Notes under the pieces: generated by a model
The model's input: the letters and a program-made list of their open reading frames with translations, nothing else
Told to the model about the DNA's origin: nothing
Database searches by the model: none
Assembly (NCBI RefSeq): GCF_900107685.1
Contig: NZ_FNRQ01000001.1
Location: 930,001 to 994,000, forward strand
Length of the DNA stretch: 64,000 nucleotides
Source of the DNA: Paraburkholderia sartisoli
GTDB lineage: Bacteria > Pseudomonadota > Gammaproteobacteria > Burkholderiales > Burkholderiaceae
Direction of reading: 5' to 3'
Part shown: one piece after another, positions 46,327 to 53,987 of the stretch
Numbering within the stretch: position 1 is the first letter of the stretch
Layout: each line of letters begins with the position of its first letter
Position numbers and translations under genes: made by a program

Positions 46327-48243
46327 TCAACCCGCCCCACCCTGGCCCGCCACCTCCTCCAGCGCCGCGCGAATCTGTCCGAGCGCGGCCGGATCTTCGA
46401 TCGTCGGCAGGTCGCCCGGGTCGCGGCCTTCGGCCAGCGCCGCGATCGCGCGCCGCAGCAGCTTGCCGGAGCGCGTCTTGGGCAGCATCGTCACCACATG
46501 CACGCGCGCGGGCCGTGCGATCGCGCCGAGTTGCCGGCCCACGGTCGCCGCCAGATCCGCTTCCAGCGCGTTGCGCGCGGCGGGGTCTGCGTAACGGTCC
46601 GGCTCGCGCAGCACGGCGAACGCCAGCGCCACCTGTCCCTTCAGCTTGTCCGCGACGCCGACGACCGCCACTTCCGCGACCGCCGCGTGGCCCGACAACG
46701 CTTCCTCGATTTCGCGCGTGCCCAGCCGGTGGCCCGCGACGTTGATCACGTCGTCGGTGCGGCCGAGGATCGTCACGTAGCCGTCGTCGTCCTGGACACC
46801 CCAGTCGAAGGTCGAATAGAGCTGCTGCCCCGGCACGCTCGACCAGTAGGTGTCCACGAAGCGTTTGTCGTCGCCCCAGACGGTCGTCATGCAGCCCGGC
46901 GGCAGCGGATAGCCGAGCGTGATCACGCCTTTTTCGCCCGGCGTGCATGGCTCGCCGGTGTTTTCGTTGCGCACCGACAGGTTGTAGCCATAAACCGGCA
47001 CGCCGGGCGAGCCCAGCTTCGGCGGCAGCGCCTCGACGCCGCGCTGGATCGCGAGAATCGGCCAGCCGGTTTCGGTCTGCCAGTAGTTGTCGACGACCGG
47101 TTTGCCGAGCGCGTCCGCGATCCACGAAGAGGTCGGTTCGTCGAGCGGCTCACCGGCGAGGAACAGCGTGCGCAGGCTCGACAGGTCGGCGGCTTTCATG
47201 AGCTTCGGATCCTGCTTCTTCAGCACGCGCAGCGCGGTCGGCGCGGTGAACATCAGGTTGATCCCGTGCTGCTCGACGAGACGCCACCAGATGCCGCCGT
47301 CAGGGCGAACCGGCGTGCCTTCGTACATGATCGTCGTGAGTCCCGCGATCAGCGGCGCATAGATGATGTAGCTGTGCCCGACCACCCAGCCGATGTCCGA
47401 CGCGGTGAACATCGTGTCGCCGGCGCGGCCTTCGAAGATATATTCCATCGATGCCGCGAGCGCCACGGCATAGCCGCCGACGTCGCGCTGCACGCCTTTC
47501 GGCTTTCCAGTCGTGCCCGACGTGTAGAGCACGTACGAGGGCTCGCTCGATTCGAGCCATTCGCACGGCACGTGCGCGTTGAAAAACTGCTCGCGCAGCG
47601 GCTCGTACGCGACGAGATAGCTCGCGTTGAGCCGCTCCGGCGCGAGTTGCCGGTCGATCAGCAGCACGTGCGGCGGCTGGTGCTGCGCGCGCGCGAGCGC
47701 CTCGTCGACGAGCGGCGTGTAGTCGATCACCCGGCCGCCGCGCGCGCCGGCGTCGGCGGTGACGATCAGCGCGGGTTTGGCGTCGTCGATGCGGGCCGCG
47801 AGATTGCCCGCCGCGAAGCCGCCGAACACGACCGAGTGAATCGCCCCGAGCCGCGCGCACGCGAGCATCGCGAACACGGCTTCGGGGATCATCGGCAGAT
47901 AGAGCAGCACGCGGTCGCCGCGTTTCACGCCGAGCGAGCGCATCACCGCCGCCATCCGGTTGGTCTCGGCGTACAGCTCGGCGTATGTGTAGCGGCGTTC
48001 GATGCCGGTTTCGGTCGAGACGTAGACGAGCGCGTTCTGCTGCGCCCGCGCGACGAGATGCCGGTCCACGGCGTTATGACACAGGTTCGTCCGGCCGCCT
48101 GTAAACCACCGCGAAAACGGCGGGTTCGAGCGGTCCAGCACGGTGTCGAACGGCGTTTCCCAGTGAATGCGTTGTGCTTCGGTGCCCCAGAACGCTTCAG
48201 GGTCATCGATCGAGCGGCGGTGGAAATCGCGATAACGGCTCAT
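46327..48243 (-). CDS. prpE: Propionate-CoA ligase
   Basis: Activates propionate to propionyl-CoA with ATP through an acyl-adenylate. The 638-residue protein opens YRDFHRRSIDDPEAFWG and has NPPFSRWFTGGRTNLCHNAVD, both diagnostic of PrpE rather than acetyl-CoA synthetase. AMP-binding motif TSGTTGKPKG, the RTDDVINVAGHRLGTREIEE hinge region and the catalytic Lys in KTRSGKLLRR are intact. AAGGA 7 bases before ATG 48243 sets the start; a longer frame to 48477 has no such signal. The rest of the methylcitrate cluster (prpB, prpC, prpD) is not near. Confidence 0.94.
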   Translation of the reverse strand: MSRYRDFHRRSIDDPEAFWGTEAQRIHWETPFDTVLDRSNPPFSRWFTGGRTNLCHNAVDRHLVARAQQNALVYVSTETGIERRYTYAELYAETNRMAAVMRSLGVKRGDRVLLYLPMIPEAVFAMLACARLGAIHSVVFGGFAAGNLAARIDDAKPALIVTADAGARGGRVIDYTPLVDEALARAQHQPPHVLLIDRQLAPERLNASYLVAYEPLREQFFNAHVPCEWLESSEPSYVLYTSGTTGKPKGVQRDVGGYAVALAASMEYIFEGRAGDTMFTASDIGWVVGHSYIIYAPLIAGLTTIMYEGTPVRPDGGIWWRLVEQHGINLMFTAPTALRVLKKQDPKLMKAADLSSLRTLFLAGEPLDEPTSSWIADALGKPVVDNYWQTETGWPILAIQRGVEALPPKLGSPGVPVYGYNLSVRNENTGEPCTPGEKGVITLGYPLPPGCMTTVWGDDKRFVDTYWSSVPGQQLYSTFDWGVQDDDGYVTILGRTDDVINVAGHRLGTREIEEALSGHAAVAEVAVVGVADKLKGQVALAFAVLREPDRYADPAARNALEADLAATVGRQLGAIARPARVHVVTMLPKTRSGKLLRRAIAALAEGRDPGDLPTIEDPAALGQIRAALEEVAGQGGAG

Positions 48244-48420
48244 CTGCGGCGATCCTTCTGTGAAGCGTTGAGCGGGACAGCGACCGGCTTCCATGCGCCT
48301 GCGACTTCCGGCCAGGCAGACGGCTCGCGGACAGTGCGTGCGCACAGCATAGAGCAGCGGTGTACCGTCGAACAACGCGGGTTCACCATGACTCGCGCTC
48401 AGTGCGCCGCGCCTGAGCCT

Positions 48421-48492
48421 GACATGCGGGCTGGTATGCGGCCCGACAAGCGGCCAGACAAGCAACCCGACGAGCAACCCGACAAGCGCCCC
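48421..48492. repeat. Degenerate 12-bp tandem repeat
   Basis: Six units of 12 bp: two diverged (from 48421 and 48433) and four good (48445-48492: GACAAGCGGCCA, GACAAGCAACCC, GACGAGCAACCC, GACAAGCGCCCC). It lies just before the fsr terminator. Confidence 0.75.
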
Positions 48493-48508
48493 CAGCGATC
48501 CGGCCCGC

Positions 48509-48537
48509 CAAAAGAAAAGGCGCCGCGATGCGGCGCC
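48509..48537 (-). terminator. Intrinsic terminator of the fsr gene
   Basis: Perfect 8-bp stem GGCGCCGC/GCGGCGCC (48519-48526 with 48530-48537), 3-base loop, followed on the minus strand by TTTTCTTTT. It lies 34 bases beyond the fsr stop. Confidence 0.85.
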
Positions 48538-48571
48538 TCGAAAGACAGCGGGCGAATCAGGCGCGATGTGC

Positions 48572-49810
48572 TCAGGCCTTGACCTTCCCGCGTTCGAGGT
48601 TCGGCAGGAACACCGTCAACACGCCGATCAGCGGCAGGAACGAGCAGACCTTGTAGACGTACGCGATGCTCGTCGCGTCGGCCAGCTGGCCGAGCACGGC
48701 CGCGCCGACGCCGCCGAGCCCGAACGCGAGACCGAAGAACAGCCCGGCGACCATGCCGACCTTGCCCGGAATCAGCTCCTGCGCATACACGAGGATCGCG
48801 GAGAACGCCGACGCGAGCACGACGCCGATCACGACCGTCAGCACGCCGGTCCAGAACAGGTTCGCGTACGGCAGCAGCAGCGTGAACGGCGTGACGCCGA
48901 GAATCGACACCCAGATCACGTACTTGCGGCCGATACGGTCGCCGATCGGGCCGCCGATCATCGTTCCGGCCGCGACGGCCGCGAGGAACACGAACAGATG
49001 GATCTGCGCCGCCTGGATCGGCAGATGAAAGCGGTCGATCAGGTAGAACGTGAAGTAGCTGTTGATGCTCGCGAGGTAGAAGTACTTCGAGAACACCAGC
49101 AGCACGAGCACGCCCACGGCCATCAGCACCTTGTTGCGCGAAAGCGTCGGATGGCCGGCCTGCGCGCCGCGCGTCCGCTTCGTGGCGGGGTGCTGTTTGT
49201 ACCAGCGGCCGATCTGCGTCAGCACGACGATCGCGACGAGCGCGGCCACCGAGAACCACGCGATGCTGCCCTGTCCGTGCGGAATCACGATCAGCGCGGC
49301 GAGCAGCGGCCCGAGCGACGAGCCGACATTCCCGCCGACCTGAAACAGCGACTGCGCGAGGCCGTGCTTGCCGCCGGAGGCCATGCGCGCCACCCGCGAC
49401 GATTCCGGGTGAAACACCGATGAGCCGCAGCCGACCAGCGCCGCCGCCACCAGCAGCACGCCGAAGTTCGGCGCGACCGACATCAGCAGCAGGCCCGACA
49501 GCGTGAAGCCCATGCCGACCGGCAGCGAATACGGTTTCGGATGCTTGTCCGTATAGCTGCCGACGATCGGTTGCAGCAGCGAGGCAGTGATCTGGTAGAC
49601 GAGCGTGATGAGACCGATCTGCCCGAACGACAGCGAGAAGTTGTCCTTCAGCATCGGATAGATGGCGAGGATCAACGACTGGATCATGTCGTTGAGCATA
49701 TGCGTGAAGCTGATGGCGCCGAGCACGGAGTAGATCGTGCGCTGCGGCCTGGCGGCGGCAGCAACAGCAGGCGCGGCACTCAGGGTACTTTTGTCGAGGC
49801 TCGTTTCCAT
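48572..49810 (-). CDS. fsr: Fosmidomycin-resistance-type MFS exporter (Fsr)
   Basis: Twelve-helix proton-linked efflux carrier of 412 residues in the inner membrane. The family pattern is clear: ISFTHMLNDMIQSLILAIYPML, QIGLITLVYQITASLLQPIVG, and FHPESSRVARMASGGKHGLAQ match the Fsr group. A hydrophilic Arg/Lys loop (RTRGAQAGHPTLSRNK) marks the centre. Fsr was named for fosmidomycin efflux, but the natural substrate is uncertain. ATG 49810 is preferred over an ATG at 49873, which adds Arg-rich residues. The upstream gap is 433 bp with a palindrome. Confidence 0.9.
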   Translation of the reverse strand: METSLDKSTLSAAPAVAAAARPQRTIYSVLGAISFTHMLNDMIQSLILAIYPMLKDNFSLSFGQIGLITLVYQITASLLQPIVGSYTDKHPKPYSLPVGMGFTLSGLLLMSVAPNFGVLLVAAALVGCGSSVFHPESSRVARMASGGKHGLAQSLFQVGGNVGSSLGPLLAALIVIPHGQGSIAWFSVAALVAIVVLTQIGRWYKQHPATKRTRGAQAGHPTLSRNKVLMAVGVLVLLVFSKYFYLASINSYFTFYLIDRFHLPIQAAQIHLFVFLAAVAAGTMIGGPIGDRIGRKYVIWVSILGVTPFTLLLPYANLFWTGVLTVVIGVVLASAFSAILVYAQELIPGKVGMVAGLFFGLAFGLGGVGAAVLGQLADATSIAYVYKVCSFLPLIGVLTVFLPNLERGKVKA

Positions 49811-50243
49811 AAGTATCGAAAAGGGCTGGGGAAAAATGGTCTCGGGGCGGGGCGGTCTCCGGCGCCGCGACATCAGGACGCAGTCATCAGGATCTTTTTG
49901 TCAGATTTTTCTGCTAGTCCGACTAGTGTAGTTTGGCTTGGAAGAATTGTCCGGCCAAGATTTGTCGCGAATCGGACAGCGACTTGTCGGTTAATCACAC
50001 CAAAACGGTGCAAAAGTGTTCCGAATAGTGGGCCTTTATTTCGGCAGATTCTTCCGGCGGACTTTTTGGACGTGTATAACCCCAGCGCGTACACGCGGCT
50101 CACAAGGCCGGGTGGGCAAGGGGCGGCGGATCTGAGCGGCATTAAAGATCGCAGCGGATGTTGCCGTAGACCCGGATAGACAAGCGGAAATGCCGGAACT
50201 GACCTTTCCGGCGGCCAGCATTCGGAAGCGGGGGAATGAAAGA
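49811..50243. other. 433-bp divergent intergenic region
   Basis: Between fsr (leftward) and the chemoreceptor (rightward). It is AT-richer than its surroundings and holds a 13-bp palindrome CTAGTCCGACTAG (49914-49926) and a sigma-28-like promoter (50143-50170). No gene is recognised. Confidence 0.55.
50143..50170 (+). promoter_or_regulatory. Possible sigma-28 (FliA) promoter of the chemoreceptor gene
   Basis: TAAAGATC (50143-50150) and GCCGTAGA (50163-50170), spacer 12 bp, compared with TAAAGTTT-N11-GCCGATAA. The spacing is one base longer than the E. coli consensus. Confidence 0.35.
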
Positions 50244-51932
50244 ATGAAAGCAGTTTCGCTGGGCAGGCAACCAGGCGCGCAGACGGATCCGAAGTTGGGT
50301 GCGGGAGTTTGGGGGGACAGCGGTCGCACGGAAGGCGCCGCGCACACGCGCCAGCGTGCCGGCCGTCTTTCGGGTCTTTCGGTGAAGGCCACGCTCCGGC
50401 TGGCGTTTGCGCTGCTGCTGGCTGGCACGCTGGCGATCGGCGTGTTTTCGCTGACGCAGATCAGCCGTCTGAATGGCTCGACGCGTTCGATCTACGATCA
50501 GGGGCACGTCGCGAGCCGTGCCGCCGAGGAGGCGCGCGGTTACGTGCTGCGCGCCAGCCGCGCGCAGAAAATGCTGCTGACCGCGACCACGGGCAAGGAG
50601 CGCGACGAACTCGGCAGCGACATCGAGACGGGTCTTTCGTCGATCAACACCGAGCTGAACACGTTGCAGCAGTATGTCGACCCGTCGGACAGCGTGGCCG
50701 TTGCGCAGCAGAAGAAGTTCGCCGCCGCCGTCACGGCATGGAGCGGCAACCTGCGCGCGTTCGTGACGCTCGTGAAGGCGCAGCCGCTCGATCTTTCGCA
50801 GATGAACTGGCAGGTTGGCACGCAGGACGTGTCGCTGCTGGTCGAGACCGGCAAGCTCGAGAAGCTCGTCGACGAACTCGTTGCCCAGCGCGGCAAGGCG
50901 GCGAAAGCGACCATCGAGGCGTCCGCGTTCATCTATCGCTCGTCGTTCGTGATGATGGCCGTGATGACGATTGCGCTGATGGTGCTTGCGTTCTTCGTGA
51001 GCGAATGGGTGGTGCGTCGTCTTGCGCGCCAGCTGGGTGGCGAGCCGGTGTACGCGAAGGAAATCGCGAGCCGCATCGCGGCGGGTGATCTGTCGAACCA
51101 CATCGTGCTCGGGCGCAAGGACACGTCGAGCATGCTGTCCGCGCTGCGCGACATGCAGGCCGGCCTGTCGACGACGGTTGCCGACATCGCCGCGAGCGCC
51201 GAGGCGATCGCGGCGGCGTCGGGTGAGATTTCGATGGGCAATCTTGATCTGTCGCGTCGTACCGAGCAGCAGGCGGTTGCGCTGGAGCGCACGGCGAGCA
51301 GCATGGAGCAGCTGACGTCGACGGTGCGTCAGAACGCGGACAACGCGAAGCAGGCGAGCACGCTGGCGAACAATGCATCGGAGATTGCGGAGAAGGGTGG
51401 CGAGGTGGTGGGGCGGGTCGTTGCGACGATGAGCGCGATCAACGACAGCGCGCGCAGCATTGGCGACATCATTGGCGTGATCGAGGGGATTGCGTTCCAG
51501 ACGAACATTCTCGCGTTGAACGCCGCGGTGGAAGCGGCGCGGGCGGGCGAGGACGGGCGCGGGTTTTCGGTGGTGGCGGGCGAGGTGAGAAATCTTGCCG
51601 GGCGATCCGCGGCGGCTGCGAAGGAGATCAAGACGTTGATCAGTGCGTCGGTTGAGCGCGTGGGGAACGGCTCGACGCTGGCGCAGGATGCGGGTCTGAC
51701 GATGGATGAGGTGGTGAAGGCGGTGAAGCGGGTGACGGACATCATGGGGGAGATTTCGGCTGCGTCCGCCGAGCAGAGTTCGGGGATCGAAGAGATCAAT
51801 AACGCGGTGACGCAGATGGATTCCGGGACACAGCAGAATGCCGCGCTGGTGGAGCAGGCTACTGCCGCGGCGAGATCGCTTGATGATCAAGCGAGGGCGC
51901 TTAAGGGGATGGTTGGGAAGTTCAGGCTATAA
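50244..51932 (+). CDS. Methyl-accepting chemotaxis protein
   Basis: Inner-membrane chemoreceptor of 562 residues. A cytoplasmic lead of about 45 residues, TM1 about 50-70, a four-helix Tar-type periplasmic sensor (about 71-232, with [14 protein letters not shown] and WQVGTQDVS), TM2 about 233-256 ([20 protein letters not shown]), a HAMP domain to about 310, then the MA signalling domain, with the tip [20 protein letters not shown] intact. The C-terminus ends GMVGKFRL without a CheR/CheB-binding pentapeptide. ATG 50244 follows GGGG and is preferred over 50190. No other chemotaxis gene is adjacent, so it works with proteins encoded elsewhere. Confidence 0.94.
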   Translation: MKAVSLGRQPGAQTDPKLGAGVWGDSGRTEGAAHTRQRAGRLSGLSVKATLRLAFALLLAGTLAIGVFSLTQISRLNGSTRSIYDQGHVASRAAEEARGYVLRASRAQKMLLTATTGKERDELGSDIETGLSSINTELNTLQQYVDPSDSVAVAQQKKFAAAVTAWSGNLRAFVTLVKAQPLDLSQMNWQVGTQDVSLLVETGKLEKLVDELVAQRGKAAKATIEASAFIYRSSFVMMAVMTIALMVLAFFVSEWVVRRLARQLGGEPVYAKEIASRIAAGDLSNHIVLGRKDTSSMLSALRDMQAGLSTTVADIAASAEAIAAASGEISMGNLDLSRRTEQQAVALERTASSMEQLTSTVRQNADNAKQASTLANNASEIAEKGGEVVGRVVATMSAINDSARSIGDIIGVIEGIAFQTNILALNAAVEAARAGEDGRGFSVVAGEVRNLAGRSAAAAKEIKTLISASVERVGNGSTLAQDAGLTMDEVVKAVKRVTDIMGEISAASAEQSSGIEEINNAVTQMDSGTQQNAALVEQATAAARSLDDQARALKGMVGKFRL

Positions 51933-51940
51933 GGTAAGGG

Positions 51941-52130
51941 TTTTCGTGCCGAAGCTGGGGGTTTTTTGTTGTTCTGGCTTTTTGGCCTTTCCTTGCATTC
52001 ATGTCGGTCTATTAGCGTCGCCCCTGTGCGGGGCGGCACCTACTTTTCTTTGTCTTCCAAAGAAAAGTAGGCAAAAGAAAGGCGCTTCGAAAACTCATTT
52101 CTTCAAGGCGCATCTTCAGCGGGGAATGGC
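51941..52130. repeat. Left arm of a large imperfect inverted repeat
   Basis: 190 bp starting 8 bp after the chemoreceptor stop, inversely repeated at 52625-52800. The core 52015-52086 is identical (72 of 72 bp) to the reverse complement of 52670-52741. The remainder is diverged by scattered substitutions and indels. It contains a hairpin with a 13-bp stem (52039-52071). Confidence 0.95.
52039..52071. terminator. T-rich hairpin, possible bidirectional terminator
   Basis: Perfect 13-bp stem CCTACTTTTCTTT/AAAGAAAAGTAGG (52039-52051 with 52059-52071), 7-base loop. The stem itself is T/A rich rather than GC rich, so it is a weak terminator by classical rules, but its position after the chemoreceptor supports such a role. 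Confidence 0.5.
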
Positions 52131-52284
52131 AACCCATGAAGTGTCTCCCCCCGCACTTCACCCGACATGGGTCCCCACGCGATTCCATCCCGCGCGCGTT
52201 CAGTGCCCGTGACAAAGCCGTCATCCACCCGACTCCGCGCTACGCGCGTCGCCGACCGGCATAACCCCTCCCGCGCACCCCCAC

Positions 52285-52386
52285 CCGCACCGGCACCGGC
52301 ACCGGCACCGGCACCGGCACCGGCACCGGCACCCACACCCACACCCACACCCACACCCACACCCACATCCGCATCCGCATCCGCAA
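52285..52386. repeat. Evolving hexanucleotide array
   Basis: Seventeen contiguous 6-bp units in register: one CCGCAC, seven CGGCAC (52291-52332), five CCACAC, one CCACAT, two CCGCAT and CCGCAA. Neighbours differ by one or two bases, which fits repeated slippage and point mutation. It lies between the two inverted-repeat arms. Frames through it give low-complexity dipeptides (Ala-Pro, Thr-Pro or Gly-Val), not a real protein. Confidence 0.95.
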
Positions 52387-52624
52387 TCGAAGTCGCGTCC
52401 GCACTCGCATCCGAATTGTGATTGCAATCGCCGCCACAATCGCGCTCTCGATTGCAACCGGCGATTTTTTGGCCCCTGATGTCGGCACCGTTGAGCGGGC
52501 GCTCCGCGACGCACGTAGTGCGGAGTGGGATGAATGAGCCCTGTGTCACGGGTGGTGCTGTGCGGGAGATCAGATCGTGCGCGGACCCGTGTGGCCTGGA
52601 GCGCGGGGGCGACATCTCACGGGG

Positions 52625-52800
52625 TGCCATTCCCCAACGATGATGCACCTGGAAAAGGTGAGTTTTCGGAGCGCCTTTCTTTTGCCTACTTTTCTTTGGA
52701 AGACAAAGAAAAGTAGGTGCCGCCCCGCACAGGGGCGACGCCAATAGGCCGACATGAATTCAAGGAAAGGCCAAAGGAAAACCCAGCTTCGGCACGAAAA
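52625..52800. repeat. Right arm of the large inverted repeat
   Basis: 176 bp, reverse complement of 51941-52130, with the 72-bp perfect core at 52670-52741. It includes the same hairpin (52685-52717). Short stretches (for example CTTCGGCACGAAAA near its end) mirror the first bases after the chemoreceptor gene. Confidence 0.95.
52685..52717. terminator. Inverted copy of the T-rich hairpin
   Basis: Same 13-bp stem (52685-52697 with 52705-52717) and a reverse-complement loop GGAAGAC. It may terminate the leftward HlyD transcript. Confidence 0.5.
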
Positions 52801-52808
52801 AACCGGAA

Positions 52809-52912
52809 TGCCGCCCCGCCAAAGGGGCGACGCTAATAGACCGACATGAATTCAAGGAAAGGCCAAAAAGCCAGAACAACAAAAAAGCCAGAACAACAAA
52901 AAAACCCCAGCT
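52809..52912. repeat. Third, partial copy of the repeat arm
   Basis: Direct partial repeat of 52718-52790: CCGCCCCGCC, GGGGCGACGCTAATAG and GACATGAATTCAAGGAAAGG are shared. The hairpin is missing. A 17-bp unit starting GCCAGAACAAC is duplicated at 52870-52886 and 52887-52903. The copy ends at the stop codon of the HlyD gene. Confidence 0.88.
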
Positions 52913-53773
52913 TCAACGCGGCGAAACAACAACCGTACAAGTAGTCCCAGCAGAAAGAACAACCCCCTCCGGCACGTGATCAATCCGCACCCGGACGGGC
53001 ACCCGCTGCGCCAGCCTCACCCAGTTAAACGTCGGATTCACATCAGCCAGCAACTCGCGGCTCTGCGGATTATCGCGATCATAAATCCCGCGAGAAATGC
53101 TTTCGACATGCCCCTGCAACACCCCGCCGCTCATCAGCCGGATTTCGGCCTTGTCGCCGATCCTCACCCGCGGCAACTTCGTCTCTTCGAAATAGCCATA
53201 AACCCAGAACGAATGACTGTCGACGATCGCGAACTTCGCGACGCCCGCCGTCGCATAATCGCCGCGATACACCGACAGGTTCGTGACATACCCATCCACC
53301 GGCGCCACCACCCGCGTGCGCGCGAGATTCAGCTTCGCCGCATCCAGCGCGGCAATCGCCTGCTGATACTGCGCCTCGGCCGCCGTCGCCGAATGCGACG
53401 CGTTTTCGCGGCTTTCCTTCGATACCACCAGGCTGTCCATATCCGCGCGCCGCTTTGCATCGTCGCGACGTGCCTGCAGTTCCGCCTTGCGCGCCGCAAC
53501 CGCCGCCTGCGCCTGTTCGACCGCGATCTGGTAATGCGACGGATCGATCTGCATCAGCAGGTCGCCCTTCCTGACGAGCTGGTTGTCATGCACCGGCAGT
53601 TCCACCACCGCACCCGAAACGTCCGGCGCGATGTTGATCACCTCGGCACGCACGCGGCCGTCGCGCGTCCACGGTTCGTCCATGTAATGCACCCACAGCG
53701 CGCGGCCAATAAAGATCGCAACTGCAAAGATCGCAAGCGTCGCGAGAAAGCCAATGATTTTCCGGATGGTCAT
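52913..53773 (-). CDS. HlyD/EmrA-family periplasmic adaptor (AaeA-like)
   Basis: Membrane-fusion subunit of an efflux pump, 286 residues. One N-terminal helix (residues about 5-25, FLATLAIFAVAIFIGRAL) anchors it; a biotinyl-lipoyl domain (APDVSGAVVELPVHDNQLV), a short coiled coil (QAQAAVAARKAELQARRDD and AAEAQYQQAIAALDAA) and a beta-barrel (IVDSHSFWVYGYFEETKL) follow. This matches the adaptor of FUSC-type aromatic-acid exporters. ATG 53773 is the family start. It is the last gene of the operon, 13 bp after the DUF1656 gene, with its stop touching the repeat region. Confidence 0.92.
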   Translation of the reverse strand: MTIRKIIGFLATLAIFAVAIFIGRALWVHYMDEPWTRDGRVRAEVINIAPDVSGAVVELPVHDNQLVRKGDLLMQIDPSHYQIAVEQAQAAVAARKAELQARRDDAKRRADMDSLVVSKESRENASHSATAAEAQYQQAIAALDAAKLNLARTRVVAPVDGYVTNLSVYRGDYATAGVAKFAIVDSHSFWVYGYFEETKLPRVRIGDKAEIRLMSGGVLQGHVESISRGIYDRDNPQSRELLADVNPTFNWVRLAQRVPVRVRIDHVPEGVVLSAGTTCTVVVSPR

Positions 53774-53786
53774 GTTTCGACTCTGA

Positions 53787-53987
53787 TCAACGATAAACGG
53801 CGAGGCCAAGCACCCCGCACACACAGACGAGCAGGCTCGCCCTGAATAAGGATGGATGCCAGACGACGCTGTACAGGCCCGTCCAGGCAATCACGCGGTC
53901 CAGTACCCACGTGAGCGCGGCACCGGCAATGAACAGCAGCACGATGGCCGGAATATAGGCATCCAGAACGGAAATTTCACGTGGCAT
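53787..53987 (-). CDS. DUF1656 small membrane protein (AaeX-like)
   Basis: A 66-residue protein with two hydrophobic helices (AYIPAIVLLFIAGAALTWVL and ASLLVCVCGVLGLAVYR), opening PREISVLDAYIP, the typical DUF1656/AaeX pattern. Members always lie between FUSC and HlyD genes, as here, but their task in the pump is not known. GGGAGA lies 6 bases before ATG 53987, and it overlaps the FUSC stop by 11 bp, so translation is coupled. Confidence 0.92.
   Translation of the reverse strand: MPREISVLDAYIPAIVLLFIAGAALTWVLDRVIAWTGLYSVVWHPSLFRASLLVCVCGVLGLAVYR

Larger units (their letters stand above)
48244..48571. other. Intergenic region with repeats and terminator
   Basis: 328 bp between prpE and fsr, both on the minus strand. 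It holds an array of 12-bp units (48421-48492) and the fsr terminator (48509-48537). No coding sequence is recognised. Confidence 0.6.

Noticed and set aside
46220..46594. Plus-strand frame with repeated Thr-Ala-Leu tripeptides
   Set aside because: Arises from the 9-bp tandem repeat and then runs antisense to prpE; not a leucine-rich or TAL-effector-like protein.
46498..48582. 694-codon plus-strand frame opposite prpE
   Set aside because: Antisense shadow with Arg-rich composition and no recognisable domain.
49914..49926. 13-bp palindrome CTAGTCCGACTAG upstream of fsr as a specific operator
   Set aside because: Symmetric and worth noting in the gap description, but short and with no adjacent regulator gene, so no regulator can be proposed.
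51838..52212. Plus-strand 124-codon frame starting within the chemoreceptor gene
   Set aside because: It begins inside a secure gene in another frame and continues into the repeat arm; no start signal.
52103..52744. Minus-strand 213-codon frame spanning the repeat region, with long Val-Gly and Ala-Gly runs
   Set aside because: It is produced by the inverted-repeat arms and the hexanucleotide array; composition is low-complexity, and the start and end are within repeat copies. The same short peptide appears in the opposite arm.
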